Notes under the pieces: model-generated
Seen by the model: only the letters and a program-made list of their open reading frames with translations
The model's database searches: none
What the model was told of the DNA's origin: nothing
Position numbers and translations under genes: made by a program
Origin: Pandoraea nosoerga
GTDB lineage: Bacteria > Pseudomonadota > Gammaproteobacteria > Burkholderiales > Burkholderiaceae
NCBI RefSeq assembly: GCF_902459585.1
Contig: NZ_CABPSC010000015.1
Location: forward strand, 62,001 to 126,000
Direction of reading: 5' to 3'
Length of the DNA stretch: 64,000 bases
Shown here: positions 18,973-28,319 of the stretch, piece after piece
Layout of the letters: the number at the start of each line of letters is the position of its first letter
Position numbering within the stretch: the stretch's first letter is position 1

Positions 18973-19782
18973 TTATGCTTCCGGCGGCGCCACGTTGGGG
19001 TCGATGGCGCCGATTTCCTGGACGCCGAAACAGCCGCGATAGCTCGCATAGAACGAGCAGTACAGCACGGCGGTGAACAGGATCGAATACGGCATGAGCA
19101 CGAGCATGGCGTATTGATACGCGCCCATCGCGGCCATGGCCAGCGCCACGATGAACGGCAGCACCGTCGCCACCACGGCCGTGCACAGGCCATACACGAT
19201 GAACGCGCGCAGGTTGCGCACGCAGGCCGTCCAGCTGAAGAAGAGCGCCTTGACGGGCGGAACGTCGTGCCACGCCACGAGCACCGGCGCGAACCAGAAC
19301 ATCATCGCAACGGGGATGTAGGCCACACCGGCGGCGAGCATGGCCTGACCCATCGAGCCATTGACGATCGACTCTTCGCTGATGCGCCCGCCAAAGACCA
19401 TCTTGCCGAGCAGATCGCCGCCGTCGAAAAGCGCCGAGAACAGGAAGACGATCACCATGGCGACGATGTAGTAGCCGCCCAGCACGAGCAGCCGGCGCGA
19501 CACCTCCTTGCCGTGAGCGCGAAAGCCGTCGAGCAGCACGGGCGGCAGCACCTGCTTGTTCTTGATGATGTCGCGGCAGGCTGCCATGAAGCCCACGGAT
19601 AGGCCCGGGATGAAGAGCAGCGGCAAAAACGCGCCCACGATCGGCAGGATCGAGAGCACCATCACGCCGAACAGATAGGCGAAGAGCAGCGTCAGAATGG
19701 CGAGCGGGTTCTTGCGGAACAGCCAGATGCCCTGGCGCAGCCACACATAACCACTCTTCGGCGGGACTTCAAGCAATTGCAT
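18973..19782 (-). CDS. BPSS1780-type multipass membrane protein
   Basis: The 269-residue protein has about six to seven hydrophobic segments, starting with an amphipathic LRQGIWLFRKNPLAI stretch and ending with a short cytoplasmic tail. It resembles the uncharacterised BPSS1780 family of membrane proteins of Burkholderiales. It lies 31 bp behind thrB and is probably cotranscribed with it. No transport or enzymatic motif is visible, so no function is assigned. The ATG before QLLEVPPKSG is the natural start because upstream codons overlap thrB. Confidence 0.8.
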   Translation of the reverse strand: MQLLEVPPKSGYVWLRQGIWLFRKNPLAILTLLFAYLFGVMVLSILPIVGAFLPLLFIPGLSVGFMAACRDIIKNKQVLPPVLLDGFRAHGKEVSRRLLVLGGYYIVAMVIVFLFSALFDGGDLLGKMVFGGRISEESIVNGSMGQAMLAAGVAYIPVAMMFWFAPVLVAWHDVPPVKALFFSWTACVRNLRAFIVYGLCTAVVATVLPFIVALAMAAMGAYQYAMLVLMPYSILFTAVLYCSFYASYRGCFGVQEIGAIDPNVAPPEA

Positions 19783-19813
19783 AAGGTTCGAATGACTCCG
19801 ATGGAGCGTGGGG

Positions 19814-20785
19814 TTACAGCCAGGGAATGGAAACCGCTTCGATACGCTGGCGCAGAATTCGTTCGAAATGGCCCGGGTCGTGCGGCTTGAGCATCTCGGC
19901 GGCGCGCGGCAAGTGAAAATCATACAGGCGCGAGAGCCAGAAGCGCAGCGCGCCGGCGCGCAGCATGTCGCGCCAGTGCGACGCCTCGATGTCGGTGAGC
20001 GGGCGCACCGTCTCGTATGCACGCAGCATGGCGCGCACGCGCGCCTCGTCGAGCACGCCGGTCGACAGGTCGCAACACCAGTCGTTGACGGTCACCGCCA
20101 GATCGAACAGCCACTTGTCGCAGCCGGCAAAGTAGAAATCGAAGAATCCGCCCAAACGCGACGAGCCGTCCGGCGCCGTATCGAACAGCACGTTGTCGCG
20201 AAACAGATCGCAATGGCAGGGGCCGGCTTGCATCGCTCGGTAGTCGGCCGAGGCGAAGAATGCTTCCTGGTGCGCCATTTCGCTCTCGAGCAACGCGCGC
20301 TCGGCGTCGTTCAGAAAGGGCAGCACGGCGGGCGCGGCCTCGCGCCACCACGGCAAGCTGCGCAGGTTTGCCTGCTCGAGGGGGAAGTCGCGTCCGGCCA
20401 GATGCATGCGCGCGAGCATGGCGCCCACATGCGTGCAGTGTTCCGGCGTGGGGGCCAGTTCGGAGCGGCCGGCGAGTTTGGTCACGATGGTCGCCGGTTT
20501 GCCGTTCAGCTCCCCCAGAATCTCGCCCGTCCGATCGGGAATCGGGTCCGGCACCGGCACGCTGTGATGCGCGAGGTGGCCCATCAATTGCAGATAGAAC
20601 GGCAACTGCGTGGCCGTGAGCTTCTCGAACAGCGTCAGCACGAACTCGCCGCGTTCGGTCGTCAGGAAGTAGTTGGTGTTCTCTATGCCGGAACTGATGC
20701 CGCGAAAATCGAGAACATTCCCCAAATCGTAGCGTTGCAGCCATTCCTGGAGCTGCGCGGGCGAGACGGAAGTGAAAACAGCCAT
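19814..20785 (-). CDS. thrB: Homoserine kinase (aminoglycoside-phosphotransferase fold)
   Basis: The 323-residue protein belongs to the APH-like ThrB type found in many proteobacteria rather than the GHMP type. The nucleotide region [25 protein letters not shown] is followed by the catalytic loop [11 protein letters not shown] and the metal site [17 protein letters not shown]. It phosphorylates homoserine in threonine synthesis. It is followed by the BPSS1780-type gene and preceded by a DUF2782 gene on the same strand, an order I know from Burkholderia relatives. Confidence 0.95.
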   Translation of the reverse strand: MAVFTSVSPAQLQEWLQRYDLGNVLDFRGISSGIENTNYFLTTERGEFVLTLFEKLTATQLPFYLQLMGHLAHHSVPVPDPIPDRTGEILGELNGKPATIVTKLAGRSELAPTPEHCTHVGAMLARMHLAGRDFPLEQANLRSLPWWREAAPAVLPFLNDAERALLESEMAHQEAFFASADYRAMQAGPCHCDLFRDNVLFDTAPDGSSRLGGFFDFYFAGCDKWLFDLAVTVNDWCCDLSTGVLDEARVRAMLRAYETVRPLTDIEASHWRDMLRAGALRFWLSRLYDFHLPRAAEMLKPHDPGHFERILRQRIEAVSIPWL

Positions 20786-20930
20786 GCGTGCGTTGGTGGA
20801 TGAAGCTCAGACAAACGGCCCGCGCGCGTGCGACGGGCCGCTGTTCGAGATGGACAGAATGCTGGCGCGCCGCAATTTCGTGCAGCGCGCGCGACGATCG
20901 AGCGATCAGAGTACCAGGGACCTCAGAGCC

Positions 20931-21299
20931 TCAGAACTTCAGGCCGACGGACGGCAGACGGTCGTTCTGCGACGTGTTGTCGCGCGTGCGCGGCGAGTTG
21001 TCGGGCGGGGTGGTCAGCTGGTAGTTGGTGCCGAAGCGCGAGTGCACGTCGATTTCGGTCGGCTTGCCGCGATCGCGGTATTCGGTCACCGTGGTGCCCT
21101 GGTCGTTGACGTAGTAGCTTGGCTTGCGTTCCTGATTGACGTCGACCGATGAGGTGCTCGATGCGGCCGCGCGGGCGTCGGCCTCGCGTTTGGCGGCTTG
21201 CGCAGCGGTCTCCTTGCCGTCCTGGGCAAAGACCGGCCCTGCGAGCAGCAGGCCGGCGCCGACGAGCAGGGGCAGAGCACGGGAAAAGCGCGTTTTCAT
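20931..21299 (-). CDS. DUF2782 family periplasmic protein
   Basis: The 122-residue secreted protein starts with a signal peptide (MKTRFSRALPLLVGAGLLLA, cleavage after VFA). A polar linker and the DUF2782-type domain (VTEYRDRGKPTEIDVHSRFGTNYQL) follow. Two ATGs sit back to back; the second has 7 bp to GGAG and is chosen. The function of the family is unknown; it recurs upstream of thrB and near polA in betaproteobacteria. It is likely the first gene of the DUF2782-thrB-membrane protein unit, though 145 bp separate it from thrB. Confidence 0.85.
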   Translation of the reverse strand: MKTRFSRALPLLVGAGLLLAGPVFAQDGKETAAQAAKREADARAAASSTSSVDVNQERKPSYYVNDQGTTVTEYRDRGKPTEIDVHSRFGTNYQLTTPPDNSPRTRDNTSQNDRLPSVGLKF

Positions 21300-21643
21300 C
21301 ATTATTCTCCGAGGGCGGGAACGCGTCCGTGTCGCGCGGCGCAAGCCGGGCCGACGCGGCGGGGTCCCATACGTGCATTCTACCAAACGTGTTTCGCTTC
21401 GCATTGTGAAATCGTGCCGGGAATGCCGTGGTTGTTCGCGTGGCCGCCGGCGCGGTTCTCTAGATAGCGGCGGGCGCCAGACTCCCGATCGGCGTTCCGG
21501 AGGACGTTTCCGGCGGGAGGTAGCACGCCGGCGCGGATTGCGAACGCCGTGGGGAAGGCACTATATTTCGTCGGGTAATAAAGGAATCACGAAACATTCG
21601 TTCCTGACGGCGGCACAATGTGGCACGCTGTGTAGTTGTTCCA
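21300..21643. other. Divergent spacer DUF2782 gene / YeeE transporter
   Basis: No gene is seen in these 344 bp. A dyad AGGAA-TCA-CGAA-ACA-TTCG-TTCCT lies at about 21582-21605, just before the inverted repeat at 21644-21666. These are candidate operator sites for the transporter gene. Confidence 0.5.
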
Positions 21644-21666
21644 ATGGGTGGCCACGTGCCACCCAT
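21644..21666. promoter_or_regulatory. Perfect 9-bp inverted repeat upstream of the YeeE core
   Basis: ATGGGTGGC-CACGT-GCCACCCAT is a perfect palindrome that includes the first in-frame ATG of the transporter frame. That makes it more likely an operator or leader hairpin than coding sequence. Confidence 0.5.
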
Positions 21667-22924
21667 CTGCATTCTGGAGTCTGCAAGTCATGTCGTCTTC
21701 CGCCGCCCCGGCTGCCGTCAAAACGGCGCCGCCTCGCCATCCTCCTACAACGCCCGGCCGCTGACCGCCGCGCTGGTCCTGATCGTCCTCGGCATCGTCT
21801 ACCTGAACGCCGCGGTCGGGCCCAGGCAGGCCGCGCTTGCCGCCGTCGGCGCGCTGCTCGGGGTAACGCTCTATCACGCCGCGTTCGGCTTCACTTCGGC
21901 CTGGCGCGTGTTCATCGCCGACCGGCGCGGCGCGGGTCTGCGCGCGCAGATGGTCATGCTCGCCGCCGGCGTGCTGCTGTTCTTTCCGGCGCTGGCCGAC
22001 GGAACGCTGTTCGGCAACAAGGTCGTCGGGCTGGTGTCGCCGCTCGGCGTGTCGGTCGCGTTCGGCGCCTTCATGTTCGGCGTTGGCATGCAGCTCGGCG
22101 GCGGTTGCGCCTCGGGCACGCTCTACACCGTGGGCGGCGGCAGCACGCGCATGATCGTCACGCTCGCCGCGTTCATCGTCGGCTCGGTCGTCGCAACGGC
22201 GCATCTGCCGTGGTGGGAATCGCTGCCGCACCTCAAGCCCGTCTCGCTGGTGAGCGCATGGGGCCTGTGGCCGGCGCTCGTCGCCAATCTCGCGCTGTTC
22301 GCCGCGATCGGCGCGTTCACGCTGTGGGCGGAGAAGCGTCGCCACGGCCGCGTCATCGGTGTGCCGATGACGCGCAGCGCCAAGGGCGCGCCTGCGCTTT
22401 TGCGCGGTCCGTGGCCGCTGCTGTGGGGCGCGCTCGCCCTCGTGCTCCTCAACTATGCGACGCTCGCGCTGGCGGGCCGTCCCTGGGGCGTGACGTCGGC
22501 GTTCGCGCTGTGGGGCGCTAAAGCCTTCATGGCGATGGGCGTCGACGTAGCCTCGTGGCCGTACTGGATCAAGCAGGCGAAGGCGCTCAATGCGCCCGTG
22601 GCGCAGGACGTCACCACCGTCATGGACATCGGCATCATTCTCGGTGCCCTGGTGGCCGCGTCGATAGCCGGCAAATTCGCGCCGGTGTGGAAGATCCCGT
22701 TGCGCTCGCTGCTTGCCGCGATCATCGGTGGGCTGCTGCTGGGCTATGGCGCGCGCCTCGCTTACGGCTGCAACATCGGCGCGTACTTCAGCGGCATCAT
22801 CTCGGGCAGTCTGCACGGCTGGCTGTGGCTCGTGGCGGCGTTCCTGGGCAATGTGGTCGGTACGCGTCTGCGTCCGTTCTTCGGCCTGGAAGTGGAAACC
22901 ACGCCGCGCGAGACGTCCTGCTGA
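21644..22924 (+). CDS. YeeE/YedE family transporter (thiosulfate/sulfur uptake type), N-terminus uncertain
   Basis: The protein has about 400 residues and many hydrophobic segments. Two conserved cysteine motifs, GGGCASGTLYTVGGG and YGCNIGAYFSGI, are the sulfur-relay cysteines of the TsuA/YeeE thiosulfate importers. The N-terminus is odd. The frame's only ATG upstream of the first helix lies in a palindrome and lacks a ribosome site. A better start (ATG at 21690, GGAG about 10 bp before) begins a plausible MSSSAAPAAVKTA leader in another frame that stops at 21762-21764. A single-base indel near 21720-21735 would join them. The core from SYNARPLTAAL onward is secure. Confidence 0.85.
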   Translation: MGGHVPPICILESASHVVFRRPGCRQNGAASPSSYNARPLTAALVLIVLGIVYLNAAVGPRQAALAAVGALLGVTLYHAAFGFTSAWRVFIADRRGAGLRAQMVMLAAGVLLFFPALADGTLFGNKVVGLVSPLGVSVAFGAFMFGVGMQLGGGCASGTLYTVGGGSTRMIVTLAAFIVGSVVATAHLPWWESLPHLKPVSLVSAWGLWPALVANLALFAAIGAFTLWAEKRRHGRVIGVPMTRSAKGAPALLRGPWPLLWGALALVLLNYATLALAGRPWGVTSAFALWGAKAFMAMGVDVASWPYWIKQAKALNAPVAQDVTTVMDIGIILGALVAASIAGKFAPVWKIPLRSLLAAIIGGLLLGYGARLAYGCNIGAYFSGIISGSLHGWLWLVAAFLGNVVGTRLRPFFGLEVETTPRETSC

Positions 22925-22989
22925 CCGGCGCCGCGCGGGCGCCCCGTGCGCCCCGCGCTTCGCCGAGGCCGTCCCGGCCGGAACGGCGC

Positions 22990-23141
22990 CCGCGAGACAC
23001 GCGGGAGACTCCGGAGACGCGGGAGATTCGGCAGACGCGGGAGACTCCGGAGACGCGGGAGATTCGGCAGACGCGGGGCATGTGCGATATGCGCGGCATG
23101 CGGGACGTGCGGGACGTGCGGCAGATGCGGGACATGGGGCG
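22990..23141. repeat. Minisatellite: perfect 36-bp tandem duplication plus degenerate 9-bp units
   Basis: Copies at 23005-23040 and 23041-23076 are identical 36-mers built from GGGAGACTCCGGAGACGC-like subunits. Seven degenerate 9-bp units (GCATGCGGG / ACGTGCGGG type) follow to about 23141. The array fills the spacer between two convergent genes. Confidence 0.9.
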
Positions 23142-23182
23142 CCGCTTTTTCATGCCCCCGCACGCCGCGCAGGCGAGGGCGA

Positions 23183-23917
23183 CTACAAGTAGAACATCTT
23201 CTCGCTGGTTTCGGTCTCGGGCTCGATGTGGCCGTCGTAGAAGGCGAACACGGCCTTGAGGATTTCGTCCGGATCGTCGATCACCTGCACCAGATCCAGG
23301 TCCTTCTCGCTGATGAGGCCCATCGGCAGCATGGTCGAGCGCACCCAGTCCAGCAGTCCTTTCCAGAACTCCGTGCCGACGAGAATCACGGGCACATGGC
23401 GCGACTTCTGCGTCTGGATGAGCGTGAGCACTTCGGACAATTCATCGAGCGTGCCGAAGCCGCCGGGCATGATCACGAAGGCGTCGGAGTTCTTCACGAA
23501 CGTGACCTTGCGCGTGAAGAAGTGCCGGAAGCGCAGCGAGATGTCCTGGTACTGATTGCCCTTCTGCTCGTGCGGCAACTCGATGTTCAGCCCCACGGTC
23601 GGCGAGGCGCCGCCATGCGCGCCCTTGTTGGCCGCCTCCATGATGCCAGGGCCGCCGCCGGAGATCACGGCAAAGCCATTGTCCGAGAATTTTCGGGCAA
23701 TGGTCATCGTCAGTTTGTAGAACGGGGATTTCGGCTTGATGCGCGCGCTGCCATAGATGCTCACGGCCGGACGGATCTCCGAGAGGTACTCGGTGGCCTC
23801 GATGAACTCTGCCATAATCGTGAACATCTGCCACGACGCGCGCGCCTTTTTGGCCGTGGCGCGTTCATGGTCTGCCAGCATGCGCAGACTCGGTATTTCT
23901 TTTCTTCTCTTGGTCAT
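23183..23917 (-). CDS. LOG family protein (TIGR00730 Rossmann fold; cytokinin riboside 5'-monophosphate phosphoribohydrolase-like)
   Basis: The 244-residue protein has the lysine-decarboxylase-like Rossmann fold with GGGPGIMEAAN and the diagnostic PGGFGTLDE motif. These motifs mark LOG enzymes, which release a base from a nucleoside monophosphate; the bacterial role is often nucleotide salvage or unknown. The ATG at 23917 (MTKRRKEIPSLRM) directly abuts the polA ATG. A second in-frame ATG at 23881 would leave a 36-bp spacer. Neither has a clear ribosome site. Confidence 0.9.
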   Translation of the reverse strand: MTKRRKEIPSLRMLADHERATAKKARASWQMFTIMAEFIEATEYLSEIRPAVSIYGSARIKPKSPFYKLTMTIARKFSDNGFAVISGGGPGIMEAANKGAHGGASPTVGLNIELPHEQKGNQYQDISLRFRHFFTRKVTFVKNSDAFVIMPGGFGTLDELSEVLTLIQTQKSRHVPVILVGTEFWKGLLDWVRSTMLPMGLISEKDLDLVQVIDDPDEILKAVFAFYDGHIEPETETSEKMFYL

Positions 23918-26656
23918 ATGTCGGAACAGCAAAGTCTGGAAGGTAAGACGCTCTTATTGGTCGATGGTTCGAGTTATCTTTATCGAGCCTATCACGCCCT
24001 GCCGGATTTGCGCGGCCCCAACGGCGAACCTACGGGGGCGCTGCACGGCATCGTCAATATGCTGCGCCGCATGCGTAAAGACGTACATGCAGAGTATAGC
24101 GCCTGCGTTTTCGACGCCAAGGGCAAGACGTTTCGCGACGACTGGTATCCCGAATACAAGGCCCACCGCCCCGCAATGCCGGAGGATCTTCGTCTGCAGA
24201 TCGAGCCGATTCACGAAGCGGTGCGCGCGATGGGCTGGCCGCTGCTGATGATCGACGGCGTGGAGGCCGACGACGTCATCGGCACGCTCGCCCGGCGCGC
24301 CACCGAGCGCGGCATGCGCGTGATCGTCTCGACGGGTGACAAGGATCTCGCGCAACTCGTCAACGAGCACGTGACGCTCGTCAATACGATGACGAACGAG
24401 ACGCTCGACGTTGCCGCGGTGAGCGCGAAGTTCGGCGTGCCGCCCGAGCGTATCGTCGATTACCTCACGCTCGTGGGCGATGCCGTCGACAACGTGCCCG
24501 GCGTGGAAAAGTGCGGCCCGAAGACCGCCGTGAAGTGGCTCACCCAATATGGCGATCTCGACAACCTCGTGGCCAATGCGGCCGAAGTGAAGGGCGCGGT
24601 CGGCGAGAATCTGCGCCGCGCGCTCGACTGGCTGCCGATGGGGCGCAAGCTCGTGACCGTGGCCGTCGACTGCGATCTCACGCCGCAGGTCACCTCGATC
24701 GAGGCGAGCCTGCAAACTCAGCCGGAAGACGCCGAAACCCTGCGCGACTTCTTCGCGCGCCACGGCTTCAAGACGTTGCTGCGCGAGCTCGAGGCGGCGC
24801 TCGCCACCCAGGCTGGCGAACCGGCGCCGGCGCCCGCCGCCGATACGATCGAGCGTCAATACGAAGCCGTGCTGACCTGGGAGCAGTTCGAGGCGTGGCT
24901 CAAGACCATCGAAGCGGCGGAGCTCACCGCGTTCGACACCGAAACGACCTCACTCGACGCAATGCAGGCGCAGCTCGTCGGCCTGTCGTTTTCGTGCGAG
25001 CCGGGGCGCGCGGCCTACATTCCGGTGGCGCACCGCGCGCCGGGCGACGTCGAGCAACTGCCGCGCGACGAGGTGCTGGCGCGTCTGAAGGGCTGGCTCG
25101 AAAATCCGGAGCGCAAGAAGGTCGGCCAGAACCTCAAGTACGACGCTCACGTGCTCGAGAACTACGGCATCGTGCTGCGCGGCATCGCGCACGACACGCT
25201 GCTCGAATCCTACGTGCTCGAATCGCACCGCAATCACGACATGGACAGCCTCGCCTCGCGCCATCTCGGGGTGACGACGATCAAGTACGAGGACGTGTGC
25301 GGCAAGGGGGCCAAGCAGATCGGCTTCGACGAAGTGAGCGTCGAGCGCGCCACCCAGTACGCGGCGGAGGATGCCGACATCACGCTGCGGCTGCACCGCG
25401 CGCTCTATCCGGACATCGCGCGCGAAGCCACGCTGGAATTCGTCTACAGCAACATCGAGATGCCCACGGCGCGCGTGCTGCAGCGCATGGAGCGCAACGG
25501 CGTGCTCGTCGACACGGCGCGTCTGGCGGCGCAAAGCGACGAGATCGGCCACAAGCTGATCGCGCTCGAAGCCGAAGCGTTCACGCTGGCCGGACAGCAG
25601 TTCAACCTGAATTCGCCGAAGCAGATCGGCGATATCTTCTTCACGCAGTTGCAGCTGCCGGTCGTCAAGAAGACCGCGAGCGGCGCGCCGTCGACCGACG
25701 AGGAAGTGCTCCAGAAGCTTGCCGAAGACTACCCGCTGCCGAAGGTGCTCCTGGAGTATCGGGGCCTCGCGAAGCTCAAGTCGACCTACACCGACAAGCT
25801 GCCGAAGATGGTCAACCCCTCGACGGGCCGCGTCCATACCAACTATGCGCAGGCGGTGGCGATCACGGGCCGTCTGGCGTCGAACGACCCTAATCTGCAG
25901 AACATTCCCGTGCGCACGACCGAGGGCCGGCGCATTCGCGAAGCCTTCGTGGCGCCGCCGGGCAGTCAACTGGTGTCGGCGGACTACTCGCAGATCGAGC
26001 TGCGCATCATGGCGCACATCTCGGGCGACGAAAGCCTGCTGCGCGCCTTTGCCAACGGCGAAGACATTCACCGCGCGACGGCCGCGGAAATCTTCGCGGT
26101 CACGCCGCTGGAAGTCTCCTCGGAGCAGCGTCGCTACGCGAAGGTGATCAACTTCGGCCTGATCTACGGCATGAGCGCGTTCGGGCTGGCGGCGAACCTC
26201 GGTATCGAGCGCGACGCCGCCAAGCAATACATCGACCGTTATTTCATGCGCTACCCCGGCGTGGCGCGCTATATGGACGAGACACGCAAGAGCGCCAAGG
26301 CGCGCGGCTTCGTCGAGACGGTGTTCGGGCGCCGGCTGTGGCTGCCAGACATCAACGGCGGCAACGGCCCGCGCCGGCAGGCCGCCGAGCGCGCCGCCAT
26401 CAACGCGCCAATGCAGGGCACGGCGGCGGACCTCATCAAGCTCTCGATGATTGCCGTGCAGCGCTGGCTCGAGGACAGCGGCATGCAAACGCGTCAGATC
26501 ATGCAGGTGCACGACGAACTGGTGCTCGAAGTCCCCGATCACGAACTCGCGCAGGTGCGCAAGCGCCTGCCCGAGCTGATGTGCGGCGTGGCCAAGCTGC
26601 GCGTGCCGCTGGTGGCTGAAGTGGGCGTGGGCGACAACTGGGAAAAGGCGCATTGA
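23918..26656 (+). CDS. polA: DNA polymerase I
   Basis: The 912-residue enzyme has three domains. The 5'-3' exonuclease begins LLLVDGSSYLYRAYHALPDL. The 3'-5' exonuclease has FDTETTSLD, so proofreading is likely intact. The polymerase has motif A SADYSQIELRIMAHIS, the O-helix RRYAKVINFGLIYGMS and motif C QVHDELVLEV. It acts in Okazaki-fragment maturation and repair. Its start codon forms CATATG with the start of the divergent LOG gene, leaving no intergenic space; its promoter must lie inside the LOG coding region. Confidence 0.98.
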   Translation: MSEQQSLEGKTLLLVDGSSYLYRAYHALPDLRGPNGEPTGALHGIVNMLRRMRKDVHAEYSACVFDAKGKTFRDDWYPEYKAHRPAMPEDLRLQIEPIHEAVRAMGWPLLMIDGVEADDVIGTLARRATERGMRVIVSTGDKDLAQLVNEHVTLVNTMTNETLDVAAVSAKFGVPPERIVDYLTLVGDAVDNVPGVEKCGPKTAVKWLTQYGDLDNLVANAAEVKGAVGENLRRALDWLPMGRKLVTVAVDCDLTPQVTSIEASLQTQPEDAETLRDFFARHGFKTLLRELEAALATQAGEPAPAPAADTIERQYEAVLTWEQFEAWLKTIEAAELTAFDTETTSLDAMQAQLVGLSFSCEPGRAAYIPVAHRAPGDVEQLPRDEVLARLKGWLENPERKKVGQNLKYDAHVLENYGIVLRGIAHDTLLESYVLESHRNHDMDSLASRHLGVTTIKYEDVCGKGAKQIGFDEVSVERATQYAAEDADITLRLHRALYPDIAREATLEFVYSNIEMPTARVLQRMERNGVLVDTARLAAQSDEIGHKLIALEAEAFTLAGQQFNLNSPKQIGDIFFTQLQLPVVKKTASGAPSTDEEVLQKLAEDYPLPKVLLEYRGLAKLKSTYTDKLPKMVNPSTGRVHTNYAQAVAITGRLASNDPNLQNIPVRTTEGRRIREAFVAPPGSQLVSADYSQIELRIMAHISGDESLLRAFANGEDIHRATAAEIFAVTPLEVSSEQRRYAKVINFGLIYGMSAFGLAANLGIERDAAKQYIDRYFMRYPGVARYMDETRKSAKARGFVETVFGRRLWLPDINGGNGPRRQAAERAAINAPMQGTAADLIKLSMIAVQRWLEDSGMQTRQIMQVHDELVLEVPDHELAQVRKRLPELMCGVAKLRVPLVAEVGVGDNWEKAH

Positions 26657-26873
26657 AGGGAGCGCTGAAAGCTGATTAACGGCGTGGCGCCGGCGCTCCG
26701 GGCGGTGCGCCGGGCTTGCGTACCGTTCGCGCTGGGCCGCCGGGGTGCGTCACCCAATAACGGTCATAGGGCGGCAGGCATACCCGAAGTCCGTACTCTG
26801 CGGTAAGGTAATCGTTATCGCCGGGCGCGCAAATGCCGACCGGCCGGACGGTTTTCCAAGCGCGGGAGTCATC

Positions 26874-28319
26874 GTGAGTGTGCATCGCATCGTTGTGGTC
26901 GGCGGCGGCGCCGGCGGTCTCGAACTCGTCACCCGACTGGGCGACAAGTACGGACGTGGCAAGGACGTTCAGATAACGCTGGTCGACCGTTCGCTCTCGC
27001 ACATCTGGAAGCCGTTGCTTCACGAGGTGGCCGCCGGGGTGATGGACACGGCCACGCACCAGCTCTCCTACGTGGCGCAGGCCAATTGGCATCATTTCGA
27101 ATTCGCCGCCGGCGAAATGATCGGACTCGATCGCGAAGCCAGGACGGTCCGGCTTGCGGCCGTCCCGGCGGCGGCCGACGAAGGGGAGGGCGACCTCTTG
27201 CCCGAGCGCACGCTGCCATACGACACGCTCGTGCTCGCCATCGGCAGCACCACCAATTTCTTCGGCGTGCCCGGCGCGCAGGAAAATACCATCGCGCTCG
27301 ACACCGTCGAGCAGGCCGAGCGCTTTCGTCGCCGGCTGATGGCCGCCTGCGTGCGCGCGCAGAACGCTGCGCAGGCGCCCGCGCTCGACGTGGCGCCGGC
27401 CGGACCGCCCGCGGTTGCCGGAGATGGCGACGGGGCGGCGGCCGGACAGGCGGCCGGGCAGGCAGTCGAAGCGCGCCCGGCATCCTCTGCGTCCTCGGTG
27501 CAGACGGGCAACGCCCATCATCCCAAGGTCAATCTCGTCATCGTGGGCGCGGGCGCGACCGGCGTGGAGTTGTCGGCCGAATTGCGCAACACGGCCGAAG
27601 TGCTGCGCTCGTATGGCCTGAAGCTCGATCCGCGCAAGGACGTCGGTATCACGATCATCGAGTCGAGTCCACGCATTCTCAAGGCGCTGCCCGAGCGCGT
27701 GTCGGGCGCCGTGGCCGGCCTGCTCGGCAAGCTCGACGTGGACATCCTGTGCGGCGATTCGGTCGCCGAAGTGCGCAAGAACGAAGTCGCCACGACGAGC
27801 GGCAAGGTGCTGCCGGCGGACATCACCGTCTGGTCCGCAGGCATCACGGCGCCGGCCGTGCTCGGTACGCTCGGGCTGGCGGTCAACCGGCTGAACCAGA
27901 TCGAAGTGCTGCCGACGCTGCAAAGCAAGACCGATCCGGACATCTTCGCCTTCGGCGACTGCGCGAGCTGCGAGTGGTCCGAACACGGTTTCGTGCCGCC
28001 GCGCGCGCAGGCCGCACACCAGCAGGCGAGCTTTCTCGTCAAGGCGATCGACGCGCGGCTCAAGGGGCGTGCCTTGCCGACCTTCACCTATCGCGATTTC
28101 GGCTCGCTCGTCTCGCTGGGCAGGTTCAGCGCCGTCGGCAACCTGATGGGCGGCCTCATCGGCGGCAGCATGTTCATCGAGGGACTGTTTGCCCGCGTGA
28201 TGTACACCTCGCTCTATCGCATGCACGTGGCGGCGCTGCACGGCGTGTGGCGCATGCTGCTCGATACGGTGGCCAACCGTCTGCGTCGCTCGACGGTGCC
28301 GCGTGTGAAACTGCATTGA
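26874..28319 (+). CDS. ndh: Type II NADH dehydrogenase (NDH-2-like FAD-dependent oxidoreductase)
   Basis: The 481-residue two-dinucleotide-fold flavoprotein has FAD site VVVGGGAGGLELV at the N-terminus and NADH site VIVGAGATGVELS mid-protein. FAFGDCA binds FAD near the C-terminus, and a hydrophobic/amphipathic tail ends the protein. It feeds electrons from NADH to quinone without proton pumping. The GTG start has GGGAG 6 bp before it. A low-complexity Ala/Gly/Pro insertion (about residues 160-216) precedes the NADH domain and makes the protein longer than the usual 430. Confidence 0.92.
   Translation: MSVHRIVVVGGGAGGLELVTRLGDKYGRGKDVQITLVDRSLSHIWKPLLHEVAAGVMDTATHQLSYVAQANWHHFEFAAGEMIGLDREARTVRLAAVPAAADEGEGDLLPERTLPYDTLVLAIGSTTNFFGVPGAQENTIALDTVEQAERFRRRLMAACVRAQNAAQAPALDVAPAGPPAVAGDGDGAAAGQAAGQAVEARPASSASSVQTGNAHHPKVNLVIVGAGATGVELSAELRNTAEVLRSYGLKLDPRKDVGITIIESSPRILKALPERVSGAVAGLLGKLDVDILCGDSVAEVRKNEVATTSGKVLPADITVWSAGITAPAVLGTLGLAVNRLNQIEVLPTLQSKTDPDIFAFGDCASCEWSEHGFVPPRAQAAHQQASFLVKAIDARLKGRALPTFTYRDFGSLVSLGRFSAVGNLMGGLIGGSMFIEGLFARVMYTSLYRMHVAALHGVWRMLLDTVANRLRRSTVPRVKLH

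Noticed and set aside
23005-23076. Possible CRISPR (36-bp repeats)
   Set aside because: The two 36-mers are directly adjacent with no spacers, and no cas genes are present.
22762-23163. Minus-strand frame encoding Leu-Pro-Arg / Val-Pro-His repeats
   Set aside because: The peptide repeats only reflect the 36-bp and 9-bp DNA repeats and overlap the 3' end of the YeeE gene; no ribosome site.
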